A DNA stretch of 64,000 nucleotides from Secundilactobacillus collinoides DSM 20515 = JCM 1123 (GCF_001435975.1 NZ_AYYR01000106.1:26565-90564); one strand, 5' to 3'. Positions 1 to 6,095 are shown, counted from the stretch's first letter. Notes: generated by a model from the letters alone, not told the origin. Program-made: numbers and translations.

Positions 1-6
1 GATATT

Positions 7-729
7 TTAATCACTCGCTTGGTTTTCGTTATCATCATTAACACCTCCCAAATCGTCAACTACCAGCGTCCCATCTTCATGATGTTCAACTTTTTTAATT
101 TCTTTTGCCTTCGCTTCAGCAATTTCAGCCTCAGCACTCGTTTTACGTGCCTGTACCTTGGATGATTTTTTCAATCCAAGGACATCAGTAATATCTTCGA
201 GGGACTGGATCATGGCATCCGCCGTTGCTTTCCTGACACCATTGGTTAGAATGTCAGCCTTAGATTCATCATGCAGGAAAGTATATGAGTCAACCACACT
301 GTCAATTGACCAATTATACTTGCGAGCTATCTCTTGGGAAATCTGAGTTATTCTGAGTTTAACTTTATCGTTTTTGGCAAGCTTCGGCCCATTCGTCATA
401 GCTGTTGCCAGTGAAGGCTTAGTTGCTGAATAAGCTTCTTGATATGCTCGGTATAAAGGAATTCTCTGACCGCCAACCAATTGTGCAAACAATTCTTGTT
501 GGGGAGTTAATTCATCAGAATTATCTTCTTTTTTGTGTGCACCCTTTTTCGGTTTTGTGTGCACCCTTTTTGCCGTTTTGTGTGCACCCTTTTTATTTTG
601 TGTGCGTTGCCAACCGTATCGTTTTTTCCATGATTTAACCGTGTTTATCGATACTTGGTACTTTTCAGCAATGTCCTTATACTTCATTCCTGATAGATAA
701 TCCTTCTCAGCTTGTTTCTGGTTATTCAT
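7..729 (-). CDS. terS: phage terminase small subunit
   Basis: 240 residues. The first ~50 residues form a helix-turn-helix (motif near [20 protein letters not shown]) as in phage TerS proteins, which bind the packaging site and recruit the large subunit. A basic linker follows (residues ~48-68, with GAHK repeats), then a helical oligomerisation-type region starting at [10 protein letters not shown]. The acidic tail ends just before the window edge, where terL would be expected. The ATG has GGTGAT upstream. The gene closes the leftward operon that includes dut. The linker DNA is made of near-identical repeats read in two protein frames (separate entry). Function is inferred from domain layout and position. 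Confidence 0.8.
   Translation of the reverse strand: MNNQKQAEKDYLSGMKYKDIAEKYQVSINTVKSWKKRYGWQRTQNKKGAHKTAKRVHTKPKKGAHKKEDNSDELTPQQELFAQLVGGQRIPLYRAYQEAYSATKPSLATAMTNGPKLAKNDKVKLRITQISQEIARKYNWSIDSVVDSYTFLHDESKADILTNGVRKATADAMIQSLEDITDVLGLKKSSKVQARKTSAEAEIAEAKAKEIKKVEHHEDGTLVVDDLGGVNDDNENQASD
531..606. repeat. tandem 20-23 bp repeats inside terS
   Basis: Three copies of TTTTGTGTGCACCCTTTTT start at 531, 553 and 576, and a partial fourth (TTTTGTGTGCG) starts at 596. Each full copy contains the palindrome GTGCAC. The spacings of 22, 23 and 20 bp are not multiples of three, so the same DNA is read in terS as GAHK in two copies and as RVHTK in the middle one. This points to selection on the DNA rather than the protein, possibly a packaging (pac/cos) recognition site. 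Confidence 0.85.
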
Positions 730-777
730 TACATATCACCACACCTCCTACATTCTATGTATTAAAAGTCAACACAA

Positions 778-1083
778 TTATTCACCACGGTATGGCGGTG
801 TGATATTGCTACCAAATGTCTCTGTTAGCGCGAAGAAGTATCGATAATCTTCATTGACATTGTCATATTGACTAATTGTATCTAGTGACTTGGCCATAAT
901 CTCAGCAGCCTGCTGAATTCCTTTGTCAATCGTGCCGTTATCTAGCTTCTTTTGAACAGCACTTGTGTCCAGTACGGCATCTCTCAATGTCTTATTTATC
1001 TCCGTACTAAATTCGTCTTGAATCATGCTAACGATTGCCGATTTATTAAACCTTTGATCACCTGAATTGAACATTTTTGTCAT
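778..1083 (-). CDS. phage hypothetical protein (101 aa)
   Basis: I do not recognise this protein. The ATG at 1083 is preferred over the upstream GTG because GGGAGGAA lies just upstream; the longer version would begin inside dut. Residues run from MTKMFNSGDQRF through a helical, charged stretch with repeated acidic/amide positions, with no cysteines and no membrane segment. It lies between dut and terS in the same orientation, and its ribosome site overlaps the end of dut, so the two are probably co-translated. Position suggests an accessory of late or packaging functions, but nothing in the sequence shows this directly. Confidence 0.65.
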   Translation of the reverse strand: MTKMFNSGDQRFNKSAIVSMIQDEFSTEINKTLRDAVLDTSAVQKKLDNGTIDKGIQQAAEIMAKSLDTISQYDNVNEDYRYFFALTETFGSNITPPYRGE

Positions 1084-1084
1084 T

Positions 1085-1519
1085 TTAATTCCTCCCAGTT
1101 GAACCGAAACCGTTACTACCACGGTCACTGTCATTTAGTTTGTCGCATTCAATAGACTGTACTGAGGCATCACGCCGAATAACCAACTGGCAAACCTTAT
1201 CGCATTTGTTAATTTGATTAGGCCGATTAGATAAGTTAACGAAAATCGCCATGATTTCACCACGATAGCCAGGGTCAACCGTTCCGAGAATGCACTTTAA
1301 TGGTGTCCTAAGACTCATCCCTGACCTTGGTCTAACTTCAGCTGAATATCCTTTGGTTAACTGAATTGAAATCCCCAAAGAAATTCTTTTCGTTTCGAAT
1401 GGTGCAAAATAAACAGTTTGATCAGCATATAAATCAAAGCCGGTATCATCTGGATGTGCCTGATGTGGTGCCATGGCAGACGGGGTCATTTTTTTATATT
1501 TAAGGATTACCTTAGGCAC
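1085..1519 (-). CDS. dut: phage dUTPase
   Basis: 144 residues, the usual length of a trimeric dUTPase, which hydrolyses dUTP to dUMP and PPi. All five motifs are visible in order: DTGFDLYA, RPRSGMS, GTVDPGYRGEI with the catalytic Asp, KCDKVCQLVI, and the C-terminal glycine-rich RGSNGFGSTG arm. The start overlaps the end of the 95-aa gene by 8 bp, typical of a tight phage operon. It would keep uracil out of replicating phage DNA and feed dTMP synthesis. Confidence 0.95.
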   Translation of the reverse strand: MPKVILKYKKMTPSAMAPHQAHPDDTGFDLYADQTVYFAPFETKRISLGISIQLTKGYSAEVRPRSGMSLRTPLKCILGTVDPGYRGEIMAIFVNLSNRPNQINKCDKVCQLVIRRDASVQSIECDKLNDSDRGSNGFGSTGRN

Positions 1520-1799
1520 GTTCCCTCATCCTTTCCTGCTTATGTCGCATGTCGTCTGTTAACCGTTCTTTAAATGGTGTCTGTAATGTGGAATTAATAT
1601 TATTAACATCTTCTGAACTATACATAACACCACTAGCAAATTGAGCCTCAGAACTAAATATAATCAAAAATTCAATTCCATCAATATAATATTTAGCAAC
1701 CCCGTTTATAAGCTTTCCCTGCGCATAAATATATTTCATCTTAATGTCATTGCTTGGAGACTTTTGTTTAAAATAATCTCTTAACTCATCGTATCTCAT
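1512..1799 (-). CDS. phage hypothetical protein (95 aa)
   Basis: Not recognised. The N-terminus is basic and helical (MRYDELRDYFKQK), the middle is beta-rich (KYIYAQGKLINGVAKYYIDGIEFLIIF), and the tail is charged (MRHKQERMRERA). The gene starts with an ATG that shares bases with the TGA of the upstream 45-aa ORF (ATGA overlap), and it overlaps dut by 8 bp. This supports it as a real translated member of the operon. No motif suggests a function. Confidence 0.6.
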   Translation of the reverse strand: MRYDELRDYFKQKSPSNDIKMKYIYAQGKLINGVAKYYIDGIEFLIIFSSEAQFASGVMYSSEDVNNINSTLQTPFKERLTDDMRHKQERMRERA

Positions 1800-1933
1800 T
1801 TTATTTTCGCCTCTATACAGGCTTTTCCTTTTAGTCTAAACTCATTCAATTTACGTGCCTGTAAAGCTTTACGCTTGCGATCCTTAATTTTGGACTTCTT
1901 GTGACTCTTCGTATGTTTATTATGCTTACTCAT
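1796..1933 (-). CDS. small basic phage protein (45 aa)
   Basis: A 45-codon ORF in what would otherwise be a gap. The ATG lies downstream of GGAGGAG, which overlaps the end of the upstream 53-aa gene. The TGA overlaps the next ATG (ATGA), the coupling seen across this operon. The product is extremely basic (MSKHNKHTKSHKKSKIKDRK at the start), so it may bind nucleic acid; that is an inference from charge only. The ribosome site sits about 14 bases from the ATG, rather far. Confidence 0.5.
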   Translation of the reverse strand: MSKHNKHTKSHKKSKIKDRKRKALQARKLNEFRLKGKACIEAKIK

Positions 1934-1940
1934 TGAATGC

Positions 1941-2102
1941 TCAAAACTCCTCCGCAATTCTCTCTACCGTTTTTTGTTTAGCCTGTTTAATTGCTTTTTT
2001 GACCTTCACCGCATTTCCACATGCATCAATAGAAATGTCGTAATGATCTTCTAGCTTCTGCTTACGAGCCTTCATCCGCCTAAAACCTGCTGTATTTGTC
2101 AT
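1941..2102 (-). CDS. small phage protein (53 aa)
   Basis: The start at 2102 (MTNTAGFRRMKARKQ) is chosen because AAGGAG lies 8-9 bases upstream; the longer reading from 2153 lacks such a site and overlaps the neighbour more. It is lysine/arginine-rich and helical, ending ERIAEEF. It overlaps the upstream 55-aa gene by 23 bp. I do not recognise a family. Confidence 0.5.
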   Translation of the reverse strand: MTNTAGFRRMKARKQKLEDHYDISIDACGNAVKVKKAIKQAKQKTVERIAEEF

Positions 2103-2247
2103 TGCAAGATTTCTCCTTTTTGTGCAAATTAAAAGCGCCATGCTGTTTAGCACGACGCTGCTTTTGCTTTAATTCACGATCTAATTCACTAAATACCTTG
2201 AGTTCTGTCGGGCTCACATATCCATACTTGCAGTTAATCATCTTCAT
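2080..2247 (-). CDS. small phage protein (55 aa)
   Basis: The start at ATG 2247 (MKMINCKYGYVSPTELKV) overlaps the TGA of the 25-aa membrane ORF by four bases, indicating translational coupling. The upstream extension to 2283 would run through that membrane ORF in another frame. The C-terminal half is rich in Lys/Gln/Arg. No family recognised. Confidence 0.5.
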   Translation of the reverse strand: MKMINCKYGYVSPTELKVFSELDRELKQKQRRAKQHGAFNLHKKEKSCNDKYSRF

Positions 2248-2321
2248 GATAACCACCACGCCATGATTAGTGCCAGCACACAAGCTACGATAGCCAGCAC
2301 ATCATATTTATCTATTTTCAT
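2244..2321 (-). CDS. 25-aa single-pass membrane peptide
   Basis: The ATG is preceded by GGAGGTG at ideal distance. The peptide has a short charged start (MKIDKYD) and one hydrophobic segment running to the end (VLAIVACVLALIMAWWLS). The TGA overlaps the next gene's ATG. It is the first ORF after the 430-bp non-coding gap, so it probably leads the terS/dut operon. Similar tiny membrane proteins are common in phage operons. Function unknown. Confidence 0.5.
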   Translation of the reverse strand: MKIDKYDVLAIVACVLALIMAWWLS

Positions 2322-2322
2322 A

Positions 2323-2352
2323 CTGACACCTCCAATAGTTGTATGTTAGAAT
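2323..2352 (+). promoter_or_regulatory. putative rightward promoter with extended -10
   Basis: CTGACA (2323-2328), an 18-bp gap, then TAGAAT (2347-2352) preceded by TGT, giving an extended -10. It points right, against the surrounding operon, into a gap that ends at the intrinsic terminator at 2527-2551. It would make an RNA of about 190 nt. The ribosome site and start of the 25-aa ORF lie on the opposite strand at its left edge. Confidence 0.35.
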
Positions 2353-2456
2353 TCAGCTGAGACCTTGTGTCTCAAATATATATCTTGTGCCAAATGTCAT
2401 ACGTTACCCACTAGAAAATAGTGGGTCTAGTTATGCTCTTTTACATAATACGTGTT

Positions 2457-2462
2457 ATTATA
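2457..2462 (-). promoter_or_regulatory. possible -10 box of the leftward dut/terS operon
   Basis: A consensus TATAAT on the minus strand lies about 135 bases upstream of the 25-aa ORF, in the gap that follows the terminator at 2657-2687. There is no good -35 at 16-18 bp. That would fit a promoter dependent on an activator such as the ArpU-type protein at 2979-3488. This is inference from position. Confidence 0.3.
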
Positions 2463-2526
2463 ACTTTGGACAGCTTAAGCGTACTCTTGAGTTGTCTATT
2501 AATAAATCGGTTTGTTTACATTGCCG

Positions 2527-2551
2527 CCCACCAGAAATGGTGGGTGTTTTT
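2527..2551 (+). terminator. rightward intrinsic terminator
   Basis: CCCACC, loop AGAAAT, GGTGGG, then TGTTTTT. The T-run is on the plus strand, so it stops rightward transcripts in a region where all annotated genes run leftward. Its right half is part of the 22-bp direct repeat at 2531/2631. Confidence 0.6.
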
Positions 2552-2652
2552 GCGCTAAAAAGTGCTATTATTGTGTCGGGAGTAAGTGCATTACTTCCAA
2601 CGAATACTAACCAATTTTTCCCAACACCTGCCAGAAATGGTGGGTGTTTTTG
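2531..2652. repeat. two exact 22-bp direct repeats, 100 bp apart
   Basis: CCAGAAATGGTGGGTGTTTT followed by TG occurs at 2531-2552 and again at 2631-2652. Each copy is the loop and right arm of a terminator-like hairpin. A third relative, CCCACTAGAAAATAGTGGGT, lies at about 2408-2427 without a T-run. Confidence 0.85.
2624..2651 (+). terminator. second rightward intrinsic terminator
   Basis: ACACCTGCC, loop AGAAAT, GGTGGGTGT with two wobble pairs, then a T-run. A TGCTATTAT extended -10 about 60 bases upstream could drive a ~75-nt RNA ending here, but I see no matching -35. Confidence 0.5.
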
Positions 2653-2656
2653 TATA

Positions 2657-2687
2657 TAAAAAAGCCGGCACTGCTCGGCCGACTTTA
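2657..2687 (-). terminator. leftward terminator of the early operon
   Basis: On the minus strand AAGTCGGC, loop CGAGCA, GTGCCGGCTT and a T-run. It lies just after the tRNA and would end the early transcript before the late region. Confidence 0.7.
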
Positions 2688-2747
2688 TAGCAAGGGAAAA
2701 TTTAGCTGCCCGTCAGAGAGGAGCTTCACCTCCAGGAATACGGGCAA

Positions 2748-2819
2748 TTGCGAGTGCCGGAGTTGAACCGACAAAATTCTGCTTATGAAGCAGTTAAGCA
2801 ACCGTTGCTTGAACTCGCG
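2748..2819 (-). tRNA. phage tRNA with CAT anticodon (Met-type)
   Basis: A 72-nt cloverleaf fits well. The acceptor is CGCGAGT/ACTCGCA with a C1:A72 mismatch. The D-stem is AAGC/GCTT with loop AACGGTT, and the anticodon loop TTCATAA sits on a stem with one A:A at its base. The variable loop has five nt, and the T-stem GTCGG/CCGGC has loop TTCAACT. The discriminator is A and no CCA is encoded. A C1:A72 mismatch is a hallmark of bacterial initiator tRNA, but the three G:C pairs of the initiator anticodon stem are absent, so identity (elongator Met, modified Ile, or initiator-like) is open. A hairpin (GCCCGT/ACGGGC, 2708-2745) follows the 3' end. Confidence 0.75.
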
Positions 2820-2978
2820 ATCATGACCGTTTCACAACGGCCAACAACATTTAAGAAGACTACGCAGTTTCATGACTTACTTCATGCGTATCACTCACAT
2901 TGGCATACTATTAATTTACACCCAAAATCAGACGTAAACGACGGATTATGAACGAATCATGAACGAATCATGAACGGA

Positions 2979-3488
2979 TTATGAACGAACTTTTTCGGCA
3001 ATCAATTGCTTACGATCTGGATAAATTCTTGCAAATGCCAACAACGCGCTATTTTGATGGTCATTAAACGTTGTTTTGGGCAATGGGGTCCCATCATACT
3101 GTTCCTTTATATAAGACTGTTCCCCCAACTTCATGCAACATTTAACTACCCGCCATCGCTTAATATAACGATACTCAATCACTGTGGCCAGATAACTAGT
3201 CCAGTCATCAATGTCATGCATGGTCGTGAGTGTGCCATCAACCATGGCAATCTGATGAGTCAACAGATCGCGCTGTCTTTGTTCTTTGGCCAATTCATTT
3301 ACTAAACTTTCCTCAGTCCCATTAACGTTTGTAATGCTGTGTGGCATGCCATCGTACGTGACACCTGATAAAGATGTATTCAGCCTAATAGTCGCTAATT
3401 CAAGTTTGAAAGTATGATACTGTCTCAATAATCGTTTAACATTTGCTAATGTCGCCCATTCGTCCCAGCTCTTAAAACAGTCGTTCAA
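2979..3488 (-). CDS. ArpU-family phage late transcription regulator
   Basis: 169 residues from a TTG at 3488, chosen because AAGGGG lies seven bases upstream; the GTG at 3497 has no room for a ribosome site. The layout (helical N-terminal half, then VIEYRYIKRWRVVKCCMKLG with a C-terminal sigma-region-4-like helix-turn-helix) matches ArpU/RinA-type proteins, which activate phage late operons. It lies at the end of the early operon, immediately before the gap where the leftward late transcript should start, the usual place for this family. Assignment rests on pattern and position. Confidence 0.65.
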   Translation of the reverse strand: MNDCFKSWDEWATLANVKRLLRQYHTFKLELATIRLNTSLSGVTYDGMPHSITNVNGTEESLVNELAKEQRQRDLLTHQIAMVDGTLTTMHDIDDWTSYLATVIEYRYIKRWRVVKCCMKLGEQSYIKEQYDGTPLPKTTFNDHQNSALLAFARIYPDRKQLIAEKVRS

Positions 3489-3500
3489 ACCGCCCACCCC

Positions 3501-3529
3501 TTGTCATGTCAATGCTTTTAGAATATAAT
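3501..3529 (+). promoter_or_regulatory. rightward sigma-A-type promoter
   Basis: TTGTCA (3501-3506), exactly 17 bp, TATAAT (3524-3529): 5/6 and 6/6 matches. It fires right, against the operon, and the only thing downstream before the next leftward gene is a terminator at 3550-3576. Confidence 0.6.
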
Positions 3530-3535
3530 ATTAAT

Positions 3536-3576
3536 CGTTGTGTAGTATTGCCATTCCTTTTGGGGTGGCTTTTTTT
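3536..3576 (+). ncRNA. predicted ~41-nt antisense RNA
   Basis: The start is set about seven bases after the -10 box. The RNA would be mostly a terminator: GCCATTCC, TTTT, GGGGTGGC, then seven T. No ORF fits. It lies in the 86-bp gap between the ArpU-type gene and the 58-aa gene, so it is antisense to the operon mRNA just ahead of the ArpU ribosome site. Existence is a prediction from promoter plus terminator. Confidence 0.4.
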
Positions 3577-3751
3577 ATTGGCCAACTTTATACTTTTTGA
3601 TTTCTTCTACTAACTTCTTGTTAGCCACTCGTAAGTCATTAGTTGCTTGTTCTATCAGATGGACGCTGTTTTGTGAATCAAACTTGATGGCTACATCTCG
3701 ATTAGCCTCGGCACGTCCTACTGATATGGCTGCTTCAATTACTTCATGCAT
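3575..3751 (-). CDS. small phage protein (58 aa)
   Basis: The ATG at 3751 follows AGGGGTGA. The product (MHEVIEAAISVGRAEANRDV...) is helical with a charged C-terminal coil (KKLVEEIKKYK). It starts 10 bp after the stop of the 59-aa membrane protein. No family recognised. It is the last small gene before the ArpU-type regulator. Confidence 0.6.
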   Translation of the reverse strand: MHEVIEAAISVGRAEANRDVAIKFDSQNSVHLIEQATNDLRVANKKLVEEIKKYKVGQ

Positions 3752-3761
3752 TTAATCACCC

Positions 3762-3941
3762 CTACTTAAATTTTAAAATGTTATGAACAATGCTATAAAC
3801 TAGAATTATAATGGCCGCCCACTTTGTCCAGCCCTTGCTCAATACATATGGCCCAATATTAAATTCACCGAACATAAATATTAATAGGAACATAATTTCC
3901 ATGCCAATACCCACGCCCGAAAGTAGCGAGTCCCATTTCAT
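3762..3941 (-). CDS. small phage membrane protein (59 aa)
   Basis: The ATG overlaps the TAA of the methyltransferase gene (TAATG). Two hydrophobic segments are visible: GVGIGMEIMFLLIFMFG and KWAAIIILVYSIVHNIL, separated by a short polar loop. The product is basic at the C-terminus. It probably spans the membrane twice. Function unknown; it is not placed like a holin, since the lysis genes should be far to the left. Confidence 0.6.
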   Translation of the reverse strand: MKWDSLLSGVGIGMEIMFLLIFMFGEFNIGPYVLSKGWTKWAAIIILVYSIVHNILKFK

Positions 3942-4429
3942 TAGGCAACATCCTTCGTGAAAACGATCCAGCGTGTTTTACTTCGCTTATCTCCGAACAA
4001 CGGCTTGCATTCACATAACGACAAAACCTTTTTCATTGGAATCTGTTCGGTATTCCACTTGAATATAAGCGTTCCGTGCGGTTTTAGAACACGTATACAT
4101 TCAGAAAACCCTCTGCGCAAGTCATCTTGCCAAGAATCTCGATTCAGTGTTCCGTATTTCTTGGCAAGCCAACTTGTTTTCCCTGCCCTTATTAAATGTG
4201 GCGGGTCGAAAACAACCATATAGAACTGGGAATCCTCAAAAGGCATGTTGCGAAAGTCCGCAATAACATCTGGTTTGACAGTAAGAAGTCTCTCCTTGTC
4301 ACCATCTTTTGTAAGATAGGTTCCAATGGAGTATGTTTCTTCCCGGTTGTCCATAAAGGTTACAGTTGGGTTATCCTTATCAAACCAGCACATTCTTGAT
4401 CCACAACAAGCGTCCAAAATTGGTGTCAT
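3941..4429 (-). CDS. phage class I SAM-dependent methyltransferase
   Basis: 162 residues. It starts with a DACCGSRMCWFD segment, like the SAM-binding loop, and carries FDPPHL (the DPPx catalytic motif IV of amino-methyltransferases) near residue 95. A GTLIFKWN strand near the end resembles small phage methyltransferases. GGAGG lies 7 bases before the ATG. No restriction enzyme is next to it, so it is an orphan, which could protect phage DNA from host restriction or modify a nucleotide or RNA. Target unknown. Confidence 0.75.
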   Translation of the reverse strand: MTPILDACCGSRMCWFDKDNPTVTFMDNREETYSIGTYLTKDGDKERLLTVKPDVIADFRNMPFEDSQFYMVVFDPPHLIRAGKTSWLAKKYGTLNRDSWQDDLRRGFSECIRVLKPHGTLIFKWNTEQIPMKKVLSLCECKPLFGDKRSKTRWIVFTKDVA

Positions 4430-4440
4430 TCGATAGCCTC

Positions 4441-4584
4441 CTATCCCGTATAGTCCTCGCTAAGATGCTCAATTTCAAACAGTGCAACCATTATCCCTTC
4501 TGCCAGTTTATCATCACCGTTTTCTTGTTCCCTCTTTTGGTCTTTAATCAATCGACGTTCTAATTCTTTTAGTTCATCGCTCAT
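4441..4584 (-). CDS. small acidic/helical phage protein (47 aa)
   Basis: The ATG lies inside the last codons of the YopX-like gene (11-bp overlap) and the stop is 11 bp before the methyltransferase start. The product is strongly charged and helical (MSDELKELERRLIKDQKREQ...), with an acidic end (IEHLSEDYTG). Probably real because it fills an otherwise empty space in a tight operon. Function unknown. Confidence 0.55.
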   Translation of the reverse strand: MSDELKELERRLIKDQKREQENGDDKLAEGIMVALFEIEHLSEDYTG

Positions 4585-5017
4585 GCTGTTCCTCCAATAA
4601 TTCTGGGTTCTCGTGTACGTTACCGATTATTTCAGGGAATGTTTGTGGATACTTAATTTCGTTATCCCATTCGCCTAAACAAGCATAAAATTGCTTTTCT
4701 CCCCAGAAAAATCCTGCATACTCCTCTCGCCACTCAGGGGTTATATAGTCAGTCACACTACTTCCACATATCACAGACGATGTGGCTAAAATGTCACCCT
4801 CGTAGATTTCCTTGCCATTGGCATCTTTCAGTCCGGTATACTGTTCTAAAATTAACCCATCACCATCATAAGAATATTCCTTTGATCCCTTAGATCCTCT
4901 ATCGTCTAAGTAACAATGCACTTGAGTCCCCTCAATTGGTCCATCAAAACTAAGTCTATATACTTTGAGCATTCGTTTCTCATTAATGTCCCATGCTCTA
5001 AATTTTATATCCATCAT
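4574..5017 (-). CDS. YopX-family phage protein
   Basis: 147 residues with the typical YopX layout: N-terminal IKFRAWDINEKRML, middle YTGLKDANGKEIYEGDIL, and C-terminal IGNVHENPELL. The role of the family, common in Gram-positive phages, is not known. It starts with ATGATG; the first ATG overlaps the TGA that would close the interrupted upstream gene (see 5014-5112). GGAGGGCGA lies just upstream. Confidence 0.85.
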   Translation of the reverse strand: MMDIKFRAWDINEKRMLKVYRLSFDGPIEGTQVHCYLDDRGSKGSKEYSYDGDGLILEQYTGLKDANGKEIYEGDILATSSVICGSSVTDYITPEWREEYAGFFWGEKQFYACLGEWDNEIKYPQTFPEIIGNVHENPELLEEQHER

Positions 5018-5112
5018 TCGCCCTCCAATAGATAATTAATGCTATCTAGCTTTGATAAAATATTGTCGGTTTCCTCTTTCTCGTATTTTTTGACAAGTTC
5101 ATTACGAATGTC
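5014..5112 (-). pseudogene. in-frame continuation of the 74-aa gene past a TAA
   Basis: After the TAA at 5113-5115 the same frame stays open for 32 codons (from DIRNELVKKYEKEE to NYLLEGE) and ends in a TGA that overlaps the YopX-like ATG by four bases. The stretch has no start codon of its own. The neat overlap matches other junctions in this operon and suggests the original gene was 107 residues, now cut by a nonsense change. Confidence 0.6.
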
Positions 5113-5337
5113 TTACCAATTAGTGTATTTGTTTAGGATCTCTTGGCTGTCAAACATACCATTACCGCCGTAATAGTCCGTTTTGAAATATATTTTTTCC
5201 TTGCTATTTGTTAAAACAAGTTCATTTACCAATTCACTGTGTTCACGGAAAAAATTATTAAATCCACGAAAATATCCATCTGCACGTTCTTCTGCCTTGG
5301 TATGAATACGTTTTTCTAAGATCGATTTATCCATCAT
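5113..5337 (-). CDS. phage hypothetical protein, probably truncated (74 aa)
   Basis: The ATG at 5337 overlaps the previous stop by four bases and follows GGAGGGTGA. The product has a basic helical start (MMDKSILEKRIHTKAEERADGYFRGFNNFF) and ends NKYTNW at an ochre codon. The frame continues beyond this stop for 32 codons to an ideal overlap with the next gene, so this is probably a shortened version of a 107-residue protein, unless the stop is read through. No family recognised. Confidence 0.6.
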   Translation of the reverse strand: MMDKSILEKRIHTKAEERADGYFRGFNNFFREHSELVNELVLTNSKEKIYFKTDYYGGNGMFDSQEILNKYTNW

Positions 5338-5531
5338 TCACCCTCCATATCTTTAACCTTGACCACACCGTTCAGAATTTTGGCTACTTTGTGACCAATA
5401 AATTTGCCATCCTGTTGACCAAAGCACGCTGCCTCATTGGCATTTTTACTAAAGCTAAAACACTCTGAACTAAAGTTACTAAGGTAATACACGTTGCTAT
5501 CTCGTAAATCCGTAATACTAATTGTTTTCAT
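5334..5531 (-). CDS. phage hypothetical protein (65 aa)
   Basis: Coupled to both neighbours by four-base ATGA overlaps. The sequence (MKTISITDLRDSNVYYLSNF...) is mixed alpha/beta with two cysteines and an acidic end (VKDMEGE). No recognisable domain. The codon pattern and overlaps support expression. Confidence 0.6.
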   Translation of the reverse strand: MKTISITDLRDSNVYYLSNFSSECFSFSKNANEAACFGQQDGKFIGHKVAKILNGVVKVKDMEGE

Positions 5532-5887
5532 TTATGGTTTTCGCTCCCATTTCGATAGTGGCGCCGTTGTTCCGCATTACTAATCCGCTTATGCTTGATG
5601 GTGTTAAGGCCCATCACTGCTAACCGCCTGGTTACCCAGATGTGATCATGACCCATTAGACGGCCAATTTTACGTGCATTGTGAACGCCATGATCCCAAT
5701 AGTATTGAATCTCAATCACATCATCATGACTAATCGTGGCACTAATTGTTGGATACCTAACTTGTGGATCGTCTTCGTTACCAATCGCGGACTTTCTAAG
5801 CTTACTTAATACCGGATTATCTTCTGGCACTAAATTAATATTGCCATATTGTTTTTCTAGCTTATTTAAAGCCTCGTAATCAAGCAT
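5528..5887 (-). CDS. phage DNA-binding-like protein (119 aa)
   Basis: The start at ATG 5887 is chosen over the GTG nine bases upstream, with AAGGGTGA at good distance. Residues ~60-100 (IEIQYYWDHGVHNARKIGRLMGHDHIWVTRRLAVMG, in parts) look like a helix-turn-helix of the kind that recognises DNA, followed by a basic tail rich in Arg and His. It may regulate the phage operon. The family is not identified. Confidence 0.55.
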   Translation of the reverse strand: MLDYEALNKLEKQYGNINLVPEDNPVLSKLRKSAIGNEDDPQVRYPTISATISHDDVIEIQYYWDHGVHNARKIGRLMGHDHIWVTRRLAVMGLNTIKHKRISNAEQRRHYRNGSENHK

Positions 5888-6095
5888 TATTATCACCCTT
5901 CCGCTGTTGTGCTATAAGGTCTAATTTACCGGCTGCGGGATCAGTCCAATACTGACTGATCACCTGGCGTTTCTTATCTTCAAACAAATAACCGCCGGTA
6001 GGTGCATGCCGAATATTAAAGGGGTGCAAATGCCACTGCCTAGTTAGGCCTCTCACCTGTCTATATTCACGGATCGTCATTGTTTCATCTTTCAT
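5880..6095 (-). CDS. phage hypothetical protein (71 aa)
   Basis: Linked to both neighbours by overlaps (4 bp upstream, 8 bp downstream). The product is basic with several aromatic residues (EYRQVRGLTRQWHLHPFNIRH). No motif recognised. Confidence 0.6.
   Translation of the reverse strand: MKDETMTIREYRQVRGLTRQWHLHPFNIRHAPTGGYLFEDKKRQVISQYWTDPAAGKLDLIAQQRKGDNNA

Noticed and set aside
2339..2659. 106-codon plus-strand ORF across the hairpin gap
   Set aside because: No ribosome site, crosses two terminators, and the duplicated hairpins give it repeated peptides (PPEMVGVFA-like); better seen as non-coding.
2748..2951. 67-codon plus-strand ORF
   Set aside because: Coincides with the tRNA on the other strand, has no ribosome site.
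2938..2990. Short tandem motif GAACGAATCATGAACGAATC
   Set aside because: Looked like an iteron array, but it is only three or four units of a 12-13-bp motif at the 3' end of the ArpU-type gene region; not enough to call a CRISPR or origin.
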